Notes under the pieces: model-generated
What the model was told of the DNA's origin: nothing
What the model saw: only the letters and a program-made list of their open reading frames with translations
Databases searched by the model: none
Source of the DNA: Chlamydiia bacterium
GTDB taxonomy: Bacteria; Chlamydiota; Chlamydiia; Chlamydiales; GCA-2402025
DNA: 64,000 nt
Direction of reading: 5' to 3'
Assembly (NCBI GenBank): GCA_022601395.1
Contig: JAJACS010000004.1
Span: 47,385 to 111,384, forward strand
Part shown: one piece after another, positions 35,549 to 45,693 of the stretch
Layout: the number at the start of each line of letters is the position of its first letter
Numbering within the stretch: position 1 is the first letter of the stretch
Made by a program: the position numbers and the translations under genes

Positions 35549-37120
35549 ATGTCTCCAGTGACGCCGAACTTTTCTAAGTGGCGCACCCTAATCTGGCCTA
35601 TTGGACGACGAGAACTCAAAAGGTTCTTACCACTACTTATCATGTACTCGCTCATATGCTTTAATTATAGCATATTAAGAGCTGCAAAAGACTCCCTTGT
35701 CATCACAGCCCCATCTTCTGGAGCTGAAGCCCTCCCCTTTATTAAGGTATGGGCAATCCTACCCATGGCAATTTTTATCACCTTTATCTTCACCAAGCTG
35801 TCGAACAGGTTCAATATTGAAAAAGTCTTCTATATAATGATGGGGATATTCCTCAGCTTTTTCTTTATATTTGCCTTTGTACTGTACCCATTTCAGGACG
35901 TGCTGCACCCGCACGCCCTAGCAGACAAACTACAGGGATCGCTCCCCGCTGGTTTTAAAGGACTTATTACTATTTTCCGGAACTGGACCTTTACCCTCTT
36001 CTATGTGATGTCCGAGCTCTGGGGTACCATGATTATGACGGTACTTTTCTGGGGTTTCGCTAACGAAATCACGTCTGTAAAAGACGCTAAGAGATACTAC
36101 GCCATTCTTGGGGTTGGAGCAAACGTCGCCTCCATCTTCTCCGGACAAATCTCTATCATGCTGTCAAAAGGAGCGCTTTCCTTTATGACCACTAGCACAG
36201 ATGACGCCTGGGGCGGATGCTTAAAATTAATTATTACTGCTGTAGTCATCGTTGGAATTCTGAACGTTATTACCTTCAGGTGGTACAATAAAAAAGTACT
36301 TAACAACTTTTTCTCTAAAACTTCGTCTGGCGCTTTGAAATCAAAGAAGCCAAAAATCAAGATGAGCATGAGGAAAAACTTCCTTTACCTTGCAAAATCT
36401 AAGTATTTGATCTGCATCGCTGTTATCGTTCTAGCCTACAACATTTCAATGAACATGATTGAAATTGTCTGGAAAGACCAAATCAAGCAGCTCTATCCGA
36501 ATCCTACAGATTATAACATCTATATGGGAGAAATTCTCACTTGGATGGGAGTTCTTTCAACACTCGTTGCTCTATTCCTCTGCGGAAACTTTATACGTAA
36601 GTCTGGATGGACCTTTACAGCGCTGATCACTCCTGCAATTGTACTTATTACGGGTTCATTCTTCTTTTCATTTACACTCTTTAAAGACTCAGGCCTAGCT
36701 TCAGTTGCAGCTATAATGACAACAGCGCCACTTGCGCTGAGCGTCTTCTTTGGAGGTGCACAAAACTGCTTATCTCGGGCGTGTAAATACACCGTATTTG
36801 ATACGACAAAAGAGATGTCGTTTATCCCTTTAAGCGCTGAATGCAAGCTTAAAGGAAAAGCTGCTATTGATGGAGTTGGATCAAGATTAGGAAAGTCTGG
36901 AGGATCTGTGATTCACCAATTCCTTCTTATGATCTTTGGAACAGTATCTGCATCGACACCATTTGTCGCAGGCATCATGATAATAGTCATCTTCGGATGG
37001 ATCTCTGCTACATTCTCACTTGGAAAGCAGTTTAACGCTCTTTCTGACAAACAGGATGCTATTGATCTCGAAGACCCTCTAGCAACAACTAAAACTACTG
37101 AAGAAACAGTAATGAGCTAA
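35549..37120 (+). CDS. ATP/ADP translocase-family nucleotide carrier
   Basis: Non-mitochondrial nucleotide transporter of the type used by Chlamydia and Rickettsia to take up host ATP or other nucleotides. It has 523 residues with about 11-12 hydrophobic helices. Family features include RRELKRFLPLLIMYSLICFNYSILR split over the first helix, AAKDSLVITAPSSGAEALPF near residue 45 and SELWGTMIMTVLFWGFANE near residue 153. TKEMSFIPLSAECKLKGKAA is near residue 421. The start at 35549 has an AAGGG site. The order with pgsA-like, sppA, polA, coaE and rho genes matches the locus of the second carrier (Npt2) in Chlamydia. Whether this one exchanges ATP for ADP or imports all NTPs by proton symport cannot be told from sequence. 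Confidence 0.95.
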   Translation: MSPVTPNFSKWRTLIWPIGRRELKRFLPLLIMYSLICFNYSILRAAKDSLVITAPSSGAEALPFIKVWAILPMAIFITFIFTKLSNRFNIEKVFYIMMGIFLSFFFIFAFVLYPFQDVLHPHALADKLQGSLPAGFKGLITIFRNWTFTLFYVMSELWGTMIMTVLFWGFANEITSVKDAKRYYAILGVGANVASIFSGQISIMLSKGALSFMTTSTDDAWGGCLKLIITAVVIVGILNVITFRWYNKKVLNNFFSKTSSGALKSKKPKIKMSMRKNFLYLAKSKYLICIAVIVLAYNISMNMIEIVWKDQIKQLYPNPTDYNIYMGEILTWMGVLSTLVALFLCGNFIRKSGWTFTALITPAIVLITGSFFFSFTLFKDSGLASVAAIMTTAPLALSVFFGGAQNCLSRACKYTVFDTTKEMSFIPLSAECKLKGKAAIDGVGSRLGKSGGSVIHQFLLMIFGTVSASTPFVAGIMIIVIFGWISATFSLGKQFNALSDKQDAIDLEDPLATTKTTEETVMS

Positions 37121-37124
37121 ACGT

Positions 37125-37766
37125 ATGGAAGCTTTGTACGAATGGATCGTTGCTCACGCTGGTAGCGCACCCTTTATCTTATTCACACTCTTCCTTGTTG
37201 CAGGACTCAATGTACCGGTATCGATAGATGTGCTTGTTATTATCGCAGCTCTTATAAGCGCTACACTTCTTCCTGAGAAAACTATTCTACTATTTTCTTG
37301 CTGTTTTTTCGGCTGCTATTTTTCTGCTCAACTCTCTTACCTTCTTGGAAGAGTTGCTGGCAGAAAACTTCTGCAGTACAAACTTGGGCAAAAACTTTTC
37401 CCCGAAAAGCGGCTAGATAAAATACACAACTTCTACAAAAAACACCGAATTGTCACACTTCTTGTGGGACGCTTTATTCCCTTTGGCGTAAGAAACGCTC
37501 TTTTCATGTCTTCTGGCATGACAAAATCTAGTTTTTTTAAGTTTGCTGCCATAGATTTTTTCACTTGCCTTCTTTGGACAAGCGTCTTTTTCACCTGCTT
37601 TTACCAACTAGGTTCTAATTACGACACACTGGTAAGATATGCCAAGTTTGCAAATCTTATAATATTTTTTGCTTTCGGTGTGACGGTAATTAGTATCATT
37701 TGGTATAAAAGGAGAAAATACAAGAAGACAGTTGAAAGTCAACCTGTCGACACGCCAAAATCATAA
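37125..37766 (+). CDS. DedA/VTT-family membrane protein
   Basis: Inner-membrane protein of 213 residues with about five hydrophobic helices. The DedA signature is seen in the re-entrant region (ALISATLLPEKTILLFSCC and YLLGRVAGRKLLQ near residue 66) and in VTLLVGRFIPFGVRNALFMSSG near residue 107, read in two parts. This holds the conserved R-F-x-P-x-x-R arginines. DedA proteins are flippases or transporters; some recycle undecaprenyl phosphate or flip phospholipids, needing the proton motive force. It follows the nucleotide carrier by 4 bp and precedes a phosphatidyltransferase gene by 31 bp, so a membrane-lipid role fits. The exact substrate is open. Confidence 0.88.
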   Translation: MEALYEWIVAHAGSAPFILFTLFLVAGLNVPVSIDVLVIIAALISATLLPEKTILLFSCCFFGCYFSAQLSYLLGRVAGRKLLQYKLGQKLFPEKRLDKIHNFYKKHRIVTLLVGRFIPFGVRNALFMSSGMTKSSFFKFAAIDFFTCLLWTSVFFTCFYQLGSNYDTLVRYAKFANLIIFFAFGVTVISIIWYKRRKYKKTVESQPVDTPKS

Positions 37767-37797
37767 ACTAAGATATTAGACAAAAATCACTGTATAG

Positions 37798-38310
37798 ATG
37801 CTGAATCCTGCAAATAGTCTATCGCTCCTTAGAGCGCCACTAGCTCTTTTGTTTCTTTCTGAAAGCGTTCTTATCAGAGCTATTGCAGTTGTTCTGGCTA
37901 TGGTTACAGACTGTGTAGACGGTTATTTAGCAAGACGTTTTCAATACACTTCCCGCATAGGTGCTGTACTCGACCCTATCATGGATAAATTCTTCGTATT
38001 TTTTGTATTTAGCATTTTCATTTATGAAAATACTTTATTGCCAAGCCAAGCGATACTCATGATCTCAAGAGATCTCGCTCTTTGCATATTTGCTCTTTTC
38101 CTTGTAGTACGCAATGACTGGAAAGCTTATAGATGTAGAGCTGTCCGCTGGGGGAAAATCACAACGGCAATGCAGTTCAGCGTTATTATCTGCCTTACAC
38201 TTAAAGTACAGCTACCAAATCTTTTATACTGGGCTTTTGCAGCCTTTGGACTTCTTGTATTGATCGAACTATTAGTGTCCTATAAGAAAAACTTCGAAAA
38301 AGAAGCATAG
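37798..38310 (+). CDS. pgsA: CDP-alcohol phosphatidyltransferase (PgsA-like)
   Basis: Membrane enzyme moving a phosphatidyl group from CDP-diacylglycerol to an alcohol, most often glycerol 3-phosphate. The complete signature D-x-x-D-G-x-x-A-R-x8-G-x3-D-x3-D is present around residues 38-62 (DCVDGYLARRF, then GAVLDPIMDK). At 170 residues with about five helices, it has the size of PgsA. The start NPANSLSLLRAP is typical of phosphatidylglycerophosphate synthase (NIPNxLTxxR). CDP-DAG comes from CdsA. Chlamydia has two pgsA-like genes, and this position matches the one near npt2. A serine or cardiolipin-type role is not excluded. Confidence 0.9.
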   Translation: MLNPANSLSLLRAPLALLFLSESVLIRAIAVVLAMVTDCVDGYLARRFQYTSRIGAVLDPIMDKFFVFFVFSIFIYENTLLPSQAILMISRDLALCIFALFLVVRNDWKAYRCRAVRWGKITTAMQFSVIICLTLKVQLPNLLYWAFAAFGLLVLIELLVSYKKNFEKEA

Positions 38311-38407
38311 ATTTTGAATTTTAATTCATTTGCTTTATGAGTTCTGGCTATCCGTTTATTCTTTGATCATGTAAACTGCTTCCTTTTCTATATAGGATCC
38401 ACCGAAA

Positions 38408-39631
38408 ATGAAGATTAAACTCACCTCATCTTTTACTAACTTTGCAGCTCTTCTGCTCGGAGTGCTCGCCTCGTTATTGCCTCTGCCGTTTATCTTCGAA
38501 ACTGCGGATTACATCACGGATGTTTTCATTAACTTCCTACAGCTTCTCGGGCCTCCTATTATATTCCTCTCTATCATCGCCACTGTAACTAACATGAGCA
38601 ACCTAAATGAAGCAAAGGTGCTCGTCAGAAAAATATTAAAGTATACACTATTCACAACTCTTGTAGCAGCTACGACTGGAGCTGGATTGTTCCATTTTAT
38701 AAGACCTGCTGAACTCTCAGAAGTCCATACTCTTGTAGATGCTCCAACATCACCAATCATCACCTATCTAACCTTTATTAAGTCAATTATCCCATCGAAC
38801 TTTACGGAAGCTTTTTTAAAAGATAACGTCCTTGGAATCGCTTTCATCGCGACCATTCTAGGAGTTTCCATATTACAGCTCAAAGAAAAGCAAAAGGTAC
38901 TGCTTAGCGGTTTTTTCCAGGCGCTATTCCAAACGCTACTAAAGATTTCTTCAAGCATTATTAAGCTTCTTCCTTTTGGGGTTTTCTTTTTCTCAGTAAA
39001 GCTTGGACAAATTTTACAGCAGAATGCTTCAGAGATGCATTCACTACTCCTCTACACCATATGTGTCATCTCAGCAAATCTTATTCAGGGATTCATCGTC
39101 CTGCCTATTATCTTGAAAAGAAAAGGAATCTCTCCAATTAAGCTCGCAAAGGCTATGATGCCAGCTCTAACTACAGCCTTTTTCACAAAGTCTTCTAGCG
39201 CAACCCTACCCCTTTCTTTGCAGTGCTCGAAATCCAATTTTAAGATTTCTGAGAAGACTGCAAACTTCAGCTTCCCACTCTGCTCTATCATCAACATGAA
39301 TGGATGTGCTGCGTTTATTTTAATTACAACTCTTTTTGTTTCAGCAAGTAGTGGAGTTACCTTTTCAGCAATGCAAATCCTTCCATGGATTTTCATCTCT
39401 ACACTAGCTGCTATAGGCAATGCTGGCGTTCCTATGGGATGCTACTTCCTAACAAGCGCATTACTTGTAGCTATGAACGTTCCACTGAATATACTTGGGA
39501 TGATACTTCCTCTTTATGCATTTTTTGACATGATCGAAACATGCCTTAACGTTTGGTCTGACTGCAGCATTACTGCAATTGTAGATAAAGAAATCAAAGA
39601 GTCACAGCAAGCCCCTGTACCTGCTGCTTGA
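38408..39631 (+). CDS. Dicarboxylate/amino acid:cation symporter (GltT-like)
   Basis: Secondary transporter of the glutamate/aspartate (DAACS) family, 407 residues. Family elements in order: FINFLQLLGPPIIFLSIIAT near residue 37; FTKSSSATLPLSLQCSK near residue 258, equivalent to the serine-rich re-entrant hairpin; and NMNGCAAFILITTLFVS near residue 297, the NMDG motif with Asn in place of Asp. GNAGVPMGCYFLT near residue 337 is the second hairpin. These are the transport core. Chlamydia encodes a glutamate carrier of this group. It would import glutamate or related acids from the host cell. An AGGA site lies ahead of the ATG. The region before it holds no other gene. Confidence 0.9.
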   Translation: MKIKLTSSFTNFAALLLGVLASLLPLPFIFETADYITDVFINFLQLLGPPIIFLSIIATVTNMSNLNEAKVLVRKILKYTLFTTLVAATTGAGLFHFIRPAELSEVHTLVDAPTSPIITYLTFIKSIIPSNFTEAFLKDNVLGIAFIATILGVSILQLKEKQKVLLSGFFQALFQTLLKISSSIIKLLPFGVFFFSVKLGQILQQNASEMHSLLLYTICVISANLIQGFIVLPIILKRKGISPIKLAKAMMPALTTAFFTKSSSATLPLSLQCSKSNFKISEKTANFSFPLCSIINMNGCAAFILITTLFVSASSGVTFSAMQILPWIFISTLAAIGNAGVPMGCYFLTSALLVAMNVPLNILGMILPLYAFFDMIETCLNVWSDCSITAIVDKEIKESQQAPVPAA

Positions 39632-39774
39632 TTCGAGATCTTTCTTTTGTTAAAGATGCACTCTCATGAATACGAATTTGTGCTTTGCAGAAGGTTGTTT
39701 CGTAAGAACTTTCCTTTAAACTATGACTTATTCTAAACTGAACTCTACCGATCACATACCTAAGGTTCTTCCCT

Positions 39775-40821
39775 ATGAACATCTCAAGAGAATCTATTTT
39801 TATCTCTGCAATACGCTCCTTTTGCAATGCTTTTTTTGCAATACTCGGTATTGTAGTCTGTGTAGTTCTCATAGCTTTTCTAGTTGCATTTGCAATGGGA
39901 GGATCAAGTAGCGCACACAGAAACCAGATTTCTCTTTTACCTGATGCAGAAGGAAACAGAGACTTACTTCCTATCACCTCTCCTGCCATTTTGAAAATTA
40001 ATATTGATGGGATTATCGGCACTGGAAAACTTACAACTAAGCAAATAGAGAGCAAGCTTCTTGAGTCACAAGAAGGCATGCTTAAAAACAACCGAATCAA
40101 AGGCATCTTACTTCATATTGATACCCCTGGTGGTGGCGTTACAGATAGCAATGGAATCTATGAGGCAATCAAAGCCTATAAAGACAAGCATAAGATCCCT
40201 GTTTTTGCTTATGTAGACGGCATGTGCGCATCTGGAGGCATGTACATCTCATCAGCAACAGACCGCATATACTCTTCTGAAATCAGCATTATAGGCTCTG
40301 TAGGAGTGATCTTAGGACCTGTGTTCAACTTCCATGGCTTTATGGAGAAATGGGGCATCAAGGCAAAAACCATTGCAAAAGGCAAAGACAAAGCTATGTT
40401 AAACCCTTTTACAGATTGGAAGACCGGAGAAGACCAGTCTTTGTATGCCGTAACAGACTATATGTATAAGCATTTTGTAGAACTTGTCGTAGAGGCAAGA
40501 CCTAAGCTTAATAAAGCAAAACTTATCAATGATTATGGAGCTCAAGTGTATATCGCACCGACAGCTGCAAAGCTTGGGTATATTGATGATGGATACTCAT
40601 CTTATACAAAAGCTCTAACAGATCTCACTATGGCTGCAGGCATTAAGTCTGGAGAGAAGTACCAAGTAGTAGAGCTCAAAACACAGAAATCATTTGTTCT
40701 AGAAATTTTAGAAAGCCAGGCTAGAAGCTCTTCTTTTGGCGGTCTAAAACAACTCCTCTCTTCGAAGAAAGAAGTTTTTGAGCTTAACGAACCCTTTTTA
40801 TACCTTTACCAACCGAACTAA
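39775..40821 (+). CDS. sppA: Signal peptide peptidase SppA/SohB-type protease
   Basis: Membrane-anchored serine protease of family S49 that removes leftover signal peptides. An N-terminal helix (FAILGIVVCVVLIAFLVAFA) near residue 22 anchors it. The catalytic domain shows HIDTPGGGVTDSNGIYEAI near residue 119. The nucleophile Ser is in GMCASGGMYIS near residue 149, and the general-base Lys in GKDKAML near residue 203. A length of 348 residues fits the half-size bacterial SppA. The order sppA-polA-coaE-rho is that of Chlamydia, where it is annotated sohB. The start has only a distant AAGG. polA begins 2 bp after it. Confidence 0.92.
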   Translation: MNISRESIFISAIRSFCNAFFAILGIVVCVVLIAFLVAFAMGGSSSAHRNQISLLPDAEGNRDLLPITSPAILKINIDGIIGTGKLTTKQIESKLLESQEGMLKNNRIKGILLHIDTPGGGVTDSNGIYEAIKAYKDKHKIPVFAYVDGMCASGGMYISSATDRIYSSEISIIGSVGVILGPVFNFHGFMEKWGIKAKTIAKGKDKAMLNPFTDWKTGEDQSLYAVTDYMYKHFVELVVEARPKLNKAKLINDYGAQVYIAPTAAKLGYIDDGYSSYTKALTDLTMAAGIKSGEKYQVVELKTQKSFVLEILESQARSSSFGGLKQLLSSKKEVFELNEPFLYLYQPN

Positions 40822-40823
40822 TT

Positions 40824-43526
40824 ATGATGGCCGCAACTGAAACAAAAAAAATCTACGTAATCGACGCCGTTGGTTATCTTTTTAGATCTTATTTTGCAAT
40901 AAGACCTATGACAAATAAAGAAGGGATTGCCACTCACGCAGTATACGGGTTCATAAGGTCTATACAAAAACTCATAAAGGATTTTTCTCCTGAGTATTTG
41001 ATTGCTGTTTTTGATGGCCCTAACAACAAAAAGTCACGTACAGACATCTACCCTGATTATAAAGGCCATAGAGAAGGCATGCCAGAAGACCTCGTGCTCC
41101 AACTTAAGCTTTCTCTTGATTTTTGTAAGATCTTCGGCATCCCACTGCTTCAGATCCCTGGAATCGAAGCAGATGACACGATGGGAACAATCGCAAGATG
41201 GGCTGAAAAAAATGAGAACCAAGCTTATCTCTGCTCTTCTGACAAAGACCTTTGCCAACTTGTTACTGACGATGTCTTTGTGATCAATACGCACAAGGAC
41301 AACCTCCTAATTGATAAACACAAGGTAGAAGAGATCTTTTCTGTAAGACCCGATCAGATCATTGACTTGCTTGCTATCATGGGAGATAGCAGTGACAATA
41401 TCCCTGGTATAGCTGGCTTCGGCCCTAAAACAGCAGCAAAGCTTCTGCAAGAGTTTGGGACTCTCGAAAATATCATCTCTAATGTAGACAAGCTCTCTAG
41501 TAAAAAAAAACAGGAAACGATCAAAGAGCATACAGATATCGCTCGCATCAGTAAAAAACTTGCCACAATACAACTTGATGTAGAGATCCCAAGCGACGAG
41601 GAATTTTTCAAACTAGGAAGTCCAAACACAGACGAGCTTGCAAATTTTTATAGAGACATGAATTTCATGACTCTATTAAAGGATATCGAACAGACCTCCT
41701 TTGCCTTAGAAGAAGAGAAAGAGGACGAGCTAAAAGTCAAAAAGCACAGCTACGAACTTGTCGACACTGCTGATAAGTTTGAAGATTTACTAAAAAAACT
41801 CTCCGATGCAGAAACAATCTGCGTAGATACAGAAACAACAAACATCCACCCTATGAAGGCAGAAATTGTCGGTATTGGGTTTTGTATGGAAGTTGCTAAA
41901 GCATACTACATACCTGCAAATGGAAAACTTAGCCTTGAAACGATTATCGCAAAGCTAAAGCCCATTCTAGAAGATCCAAAGAAAAAGTTTTTTGGGCACA
42001 ACTTCAAATATGACTATCACGTTTTAAGAAACTATGACATCGATGTGAAAAATATCTACTTTGATACGATGCTTGCTTCTTATTTGATTAACTCACAAAG
42101 CAACCGTCATAACCTTGATAGACTTTGTTTAGAAAAGTTCGGAAAAGTAAAAACAGCATATAAAGACCTTGTCGGCACTGGAAAAAACCAAATTACGTTA
42201 TTTGATGTTCCTTTAGATACCATTAAAGATTACTGCTGTGAAGATGTTGATTATACCTTTAGACTCATGCTTGCCTTTGACAAGGAACTAGAAGAAATGT
42301 CCCTGACTAAAGTCATGCAGAAGATCGAAATGCCTCTACTCCCCGTTCTTGCTTCTATGGAAAGAACCGGAATCTTTGTAGACACAAACAAGTTAAAGCT
42401 TATGTCAGAAGAGCTGCATAGACATATCGATGTTTTATCTAAATCTATTTATGAAAGAGCTGGAGAAGTCTTTAACTTAAACTCTCCAAAACAGCTCAGC
42501 GCAATTTTATATGATAAGCTCCAAATCCCATCTCCCTCAAAGAAAAAACAGGAACAACGCTCAACAAGCGCTGCTATCTTAGAGCTTTTAAAGGGTGAAT
42601 ATCCCATTTGCGAAGAAGTTTTGAAATACCGAGTTTTAGAAAAGCTACGCTCTACATACGTAGAGTCCTTACCTCTACAAATACTAGACAAAACAAAGAA
42701 GATCCATTGCACTTTTAATCAATCTGTAGCTGCAACCGGAAGGCTCTCGTGCACCGACCCAAACCTCCAGAACATCCCCATAAGAACAGAAATGGGAAGA
42801 ACAATTAGAGAAGCTTTTAAACCCATGAAAGAAGGCTATAGTTTTCTTGCAGCAGACTACTCTCAAATAGAGCTACGCATTCTCGCCCATCTAAGCGGTG
42901 AAACAGCACTTATTGAAGCTTTTAAAAGCAAAGGCGACATCCACAGCTTTACAGCCTCTCTTGTCTTCAACATAGAAGAGAAAGACGTCACAAAGCAAAT
43001 GAGACACATGGCTAAAGCTGTGAACTTTGGGATTATCTACGGACAGCAGGCTTACGGACTTTCTCAGCAGCTTGGCATCAGCATGAAAGAAGCTTCTGAA
43101 TTCATAAAAACTTATTTTGAAAGATATCCGAAAGTTAAGGAATTCATCGACTCCTGTAAAGAAAAGGCCGAGAAAGAATCCATTGCAACGACATTTACAG
43201 GAAGAAGACGACCTCTTACTGAGATACACTCGAAAAATCCTATGTTAAAGGCAGCTGCTGAAAGGCTTGCTGTAAACACCCCTATACAAGGGGGGCAAGC
43301 AGATATCATCAAGCTTGCCATGATTGAGATACAAAAGAAGCTCTCTACTAGGGAAGACCTTGGAAAAATGATCCTGCAGATCCACGATGAGCTCGTATTC
43401 GAAGTTCCTGACTCCGCTATCGAAGAAACAAAAAAATTAGTAGTAGATATCATGGAAAATATCGTTGAACTCGTGGTACCTCTTACAGTAGATGTAGCAA
43501 TTGGCAAAAATTGGGGAGAATGCTAA
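40824..43526 (+). CDS. polA: DNA polymerase I
   Basis: Repair and primer-removal polymerase with three domains in 900 residues. The 5'-3' flap exonuclease domain (about 1-280) has FDGPNNKKSRTDIYPDYKG, GIEADDTMG and GDSSDNIPGI. The proofreading domain (about 320-510) keeps its metal ligands in CVDTETTN and DYCCEDVDYTF. The polymerase domain has AADYSQIELRILAHLSGE (motif A), KAVNFGIIYGQQAYGLS (motif B/O-helix) and QIHDELVFEVP (motif C). All three activities look intact. The gene starts at ATG 40824, two bases after sppA, and its last bases overlap the coaE start. Confidence 0.97.
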   Translation: MMAATETKKIYVIDAVGYLFRSYFAIRPMTNKEGIATHAVYGFIRSIQKLIKDFSPEYLIAVFDGPNNKKSRTDIYPDYKGHREGMPEDLVLQLKLSLDFCKIFGIPLLQIPGIEADDTMGTIARWAEKNENQAYLCSSDKDLCQLVTDDVFVINTHKDNLLIDKHKVEEIFSVRPDQIIDLLAIMGDSSDNIPGIAGFGPKTAAKLLQEFGTLENIISNVDKLSSKKKQETIKEHTDIARISKKLATIQLDVEIPSDEEFFKLGSPNTDELANFYRDMNFMTLLKDIEQTSFALEEEKEDELKVKKHSYELVDTADKFEDLLKKLSDAETICVDTETTNIHPMKAEIVGIGFCMEVAKAYYIPANGKLSLETIIAKLKPILEDPKKKFFGHNFKYDYHVLRNYDIDVKNIYFDTMLASYLINSQSNRHNLDRLCLEKFGKVKTAYKDLVGTGKNQITLFDVPLDTIKDYCCEDVDYTFRLMLAFDKELEEMSLTKVMQKIEMPLLPVLASMERTGIFVDTNKLKLMSEELHRHIDVLSKSIYERAGEVFNLNSPKQLSAILYDKLQIPSPSKKKQEQRSTSAAILELLKGEYPICEEVLKYRVLEKLRSTYVESLPLQILDKTKKIHCTFNQSVAATGRLSCTDPNLQNIPIRTEMGRTIREAFKPMKEGYSFLAADYSQIELRILAHLSGETALIEAFKSKGDIHSFTASLVFNIEEKDVTKQMRHMAKAVNFGIIYGQQAYGLSQQLGISMKEASEFIKTYFERYPKVKEFIDSCKEKAEKESIATTFTGRRRPLTEIHSKNPMLKAAAERLAVNTPIQGGQADIIKLAMIEIQKKLSTREDLGKMILQIHDELVFEVPDSAIEETKKLVVDIMENIVELVVPLTVDVAIGKNWGEC

Positions 43527-44107
43527 AATTAAGGAAAGTTGGCGTTACAGGACGTCTTGCTTCTGGAAAGAGCCTCGTTTGCTCTATTTTCAAACAGCAT
43601 GGCGCCTATGTTGAAAGCGCGGATGAAGTTGTACATCAATTACTTGCTTCAGACCAAAAAAGTATTCAAAGGATCATTTCTTTACTTGGACAGGATGTTG
43701 AAGAAAACGGCCAGGTAGACCGTAGTAAAGTTGCCGCTATTGTTTTTTCAGACAAAAAAAAACTCTCTGAACTTGAAAAAATACTCCACCCCCAAGTGCT
43801 TGATAAACTAAAGCAAAGCTATGAGAATCTACAAAAGATCAATGAGTTCTCACTTTATGTTGTGGAAGCCCCCTTACTATTTGAAGCCCATTGGGAAGGG
43901 TTCTTTGACACCATAATAACTGTAGTTGCACAAGATGACATTTGCAGAAAGCGCTACGAAGGCAAAGGGCATACAGATTACTTAAATAGAGTTTCCCGGT
44001 TTATGCCGGTCGATGAAATGACACAAAAGACACACTTCATCATTGAGAATAACGGAATACAAAAAGAAGTAGAAAAACAAACACTAGACATCATTAACAA
44101 ATTATAA
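43520..44107 (+). CDS. coaE: Dephospho-CoA kinase
   Basis: Last step of coenzyme A synthesis, phosphorylating the ribose 3'-OH of dephospho-CoA. The P-loop is VGVTGRLASGKS near residue 8, with Arg-Leu-Ala in the loop rather than the common GIGSGKS. SADEVVHQLL near residue 33 is the conserved D-A/D-x-x-x-H region. VVEAPLLFEAHW near residue 114 corresponds to the V-x-P-L-L-F-E signature. The frame is open to TTG 43511, but ATG 43520 follows GGGGAGA and is preferred (195 residues). It overlaps polA by 7 bp, so translation is coupled. The order polA-coaE-rho is chlamydial. Confidence 0.93.
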   Translation: MLKLRKVGVTGRLASGKSLVCSIFKQHGAYVESADEVVHQLLASDQKSIQRIISLLGQDVEENGQVDRSKVAAIVFSDKKKLSELEKILHPQVLDKLKQSYENLQKINEFSLYVVEAPLLFEAHWEGFFDTIITVVAQDDICRKRYEGKGHTDYLNRVSRFMPVDEMTQKTHFIIENNGIQKEVEKQTLDIINKL

Positions 44108-44203
44108 AAGATCAAGTGGCTAGTTCAGCCAAATTCAAAGCATGCAAAACATCTTGAACAACCACTTAAAACTCTCTAAATAGCATAGGAGCTACGTGTA
44201 TTA

Positions 44204-45595
44204 ATGGAGAAAGATACAACACAACAACAAGCGAAAAAAAACGATGGCGGAAACAGCCAGAATAAAATCCTTCCACCCCCCATAGCAACTCCACCCCCTA
44301 CTCAATCACCTCCAAAGAAAACTCCTCAACAGCCACAAATCATTACTCGTATCGCTGATTTGCAGAGAATGGATATCGATCAACTCACGCAGTTCGCAAA
44401 AAATATGGGCCTTCAGCACACTGGCTCATTAACAAAATCTCAAATGGTGTTTGAAGTTGTAAAAACAAAATCAAACAAACCAAACGAAATTCTTGTTGGT
44501 GAAGGTGTTTTAGAGGTTCTCCCTGATGGATTTGGCTTTCTACGCTCTCCTAACTACAACTACCTACCTTCTGCAGAAGACATCTACGTATCTCCAGCAC
44601 AAATCAGACGCTTCGATCTAAAAAAAGGTGACACCGTTTATGGAACCATTCGCTCACCAAAAGACAAAGAAAAATTCTTCGCACTTTTGAAAGTAGAGCG
44701 TATCAACAACAAAACTCCTGAGAAGGCAAAAGAGCGTATTCTTTTTGAAAACCTAACGCCTCTTTTCCCAACAGAACGTTTTGTCATGGAAACATCGAAA
44801 GAAAAATTCTCAATGAGAGTTTTAGACCTTTCCTCTCCTATTGGTAAAGGACAAAGAGCTCTTATTGTAGCTCCTCCAAAGTCTGGTAAAACCATCTTAC
44901 TTCAAGATATCGCAAATGCCATCGCTTCCAATCACCCTGATTGTAAACTGATCGTTCTTCTCATTGATGAGCGTCCAGAGGAAGTTACGGACATGTCACG
45001 TATGGTGAAGGGAGAAGTTGTTTCATCCACATTTGATGAGCCACCAGAAAGACATATTCAAGTTGCTGAAATGGCGATTGAAAAAGCAAAAAGACTTGTT
45101 GAATTCGGCCATGATGTTGTCATCTTACTCGACTCACTTACACGTCTTGCAAGAGCCTATAACGCCGTCCAGCCGCACTCTGGTAAGATCCTTACAGGTG
45201 GTGTTGATGCAAACGCTCTACACAGACCAAAACGTTTCCTTGGTGCTGCAAGAAATGTTGAGCATGGCGGGTCTCTTACTATCATCGCTTCTGCTCTTAT
45301 CGATACAGGCTCAAAAATGGATGAAGTTATCTACGAAGAGTTCAAGGGCACAGGGAACATGGAACTTGTTCTTGATAGACGCCTCTCTGATAGAAGAGTA
45401 TACCCAGCTATCGATATCATTAAGAGTGGTACAAGAAAAGAAGAGCTTCTATACCATCCACATGAACTCGAGAAAATTTATCAGCTCAGACAAGGTATTG
45501 CAGATCTTTCACCTCTTGATGCTATGAATATGCTTCTTCAAAGACTGAAGAAAACAAATAGCAACGCAGAGTTTTTACTTTCTATGAAAGATTAA
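44204..45595 (+). CDS. rho: Transcription termination factor Rho
   Basis: Hexameric RNA-dependent ATPase that ends transcription. The first 50 residues are low-complexity, rich in Gln, Pro and Lys ([16 protein letters not shown]), an extension found in many Rho proteins. The N-terminal domain and RNA-binding cold-shock-like domain follow ([16 protein letters not shown]). The ATPase core has [20 protein letters not shown] (Walker A), [15 protein letters not shown] (Walker B) and the Q/R-loops ([14 protein letters not shown]). Its 463 residues include the normal C-terminus. A TAGGAG site lies somewhat far upstream of the ATG, and a GTG nearby is in another frame. Likely essential. Confidence 0.97.
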   Translation: MEKDTTQQQAKKNDGGNSQNKILPPPIATPPPTQSPPKKTPQQPQIITRIADLQRMDIDQLTQFAKNMGLQHTGSLTKSQMVFEVVKTKSNKPNEILVGEGVLEVLPDGFGFLRSPNYNYLPSAEDIYVSPAQIRRFDLKKGDTVYGTIRSPKDKEKFFALLKVERINNKTPEKAKERILFENLTPLFPTERFVMETSKEKFSMRVLDLSSPIGKGQRALIVAPPKSGKTILLQDIANAIASNHPDCKLIVLLIDERPEEVTDMSRMVKGEVVSSTFDEPPERHIQVAEMAIEKAKRLVEFGHDVVILLDSLTRLARAYNAVQPHSGKILTGGVDANALHRPKRFLGAARNVEHGGSLTIIASALIDTGSKMDEVIYEEFKGTGNMELVLDRRLSDRRVYPAIDIIKSGTRKEELLYHPHELEKIYQLRQGIADLSPLDAMNMLLQRLKKTNSNAEFLLSMKD

Positions 45596-45693
45596 AACTG
45601 AAAAAAAGAATAAAGACGGGTTTAATACCTGAGTTTTTATTTCCTTTTTTTATCAGGTAGAATAGGATCGAAATATAAGCAGAAAAAAGACCT

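Noticed and set aside
39594..40106. A 170-codon minus-strand frame overlapping the transporter end and the sppA start
   Set aside because: Antisense to a clear SppA gene; Ser/Arg-rich without any family motif and no ribosome binding site.
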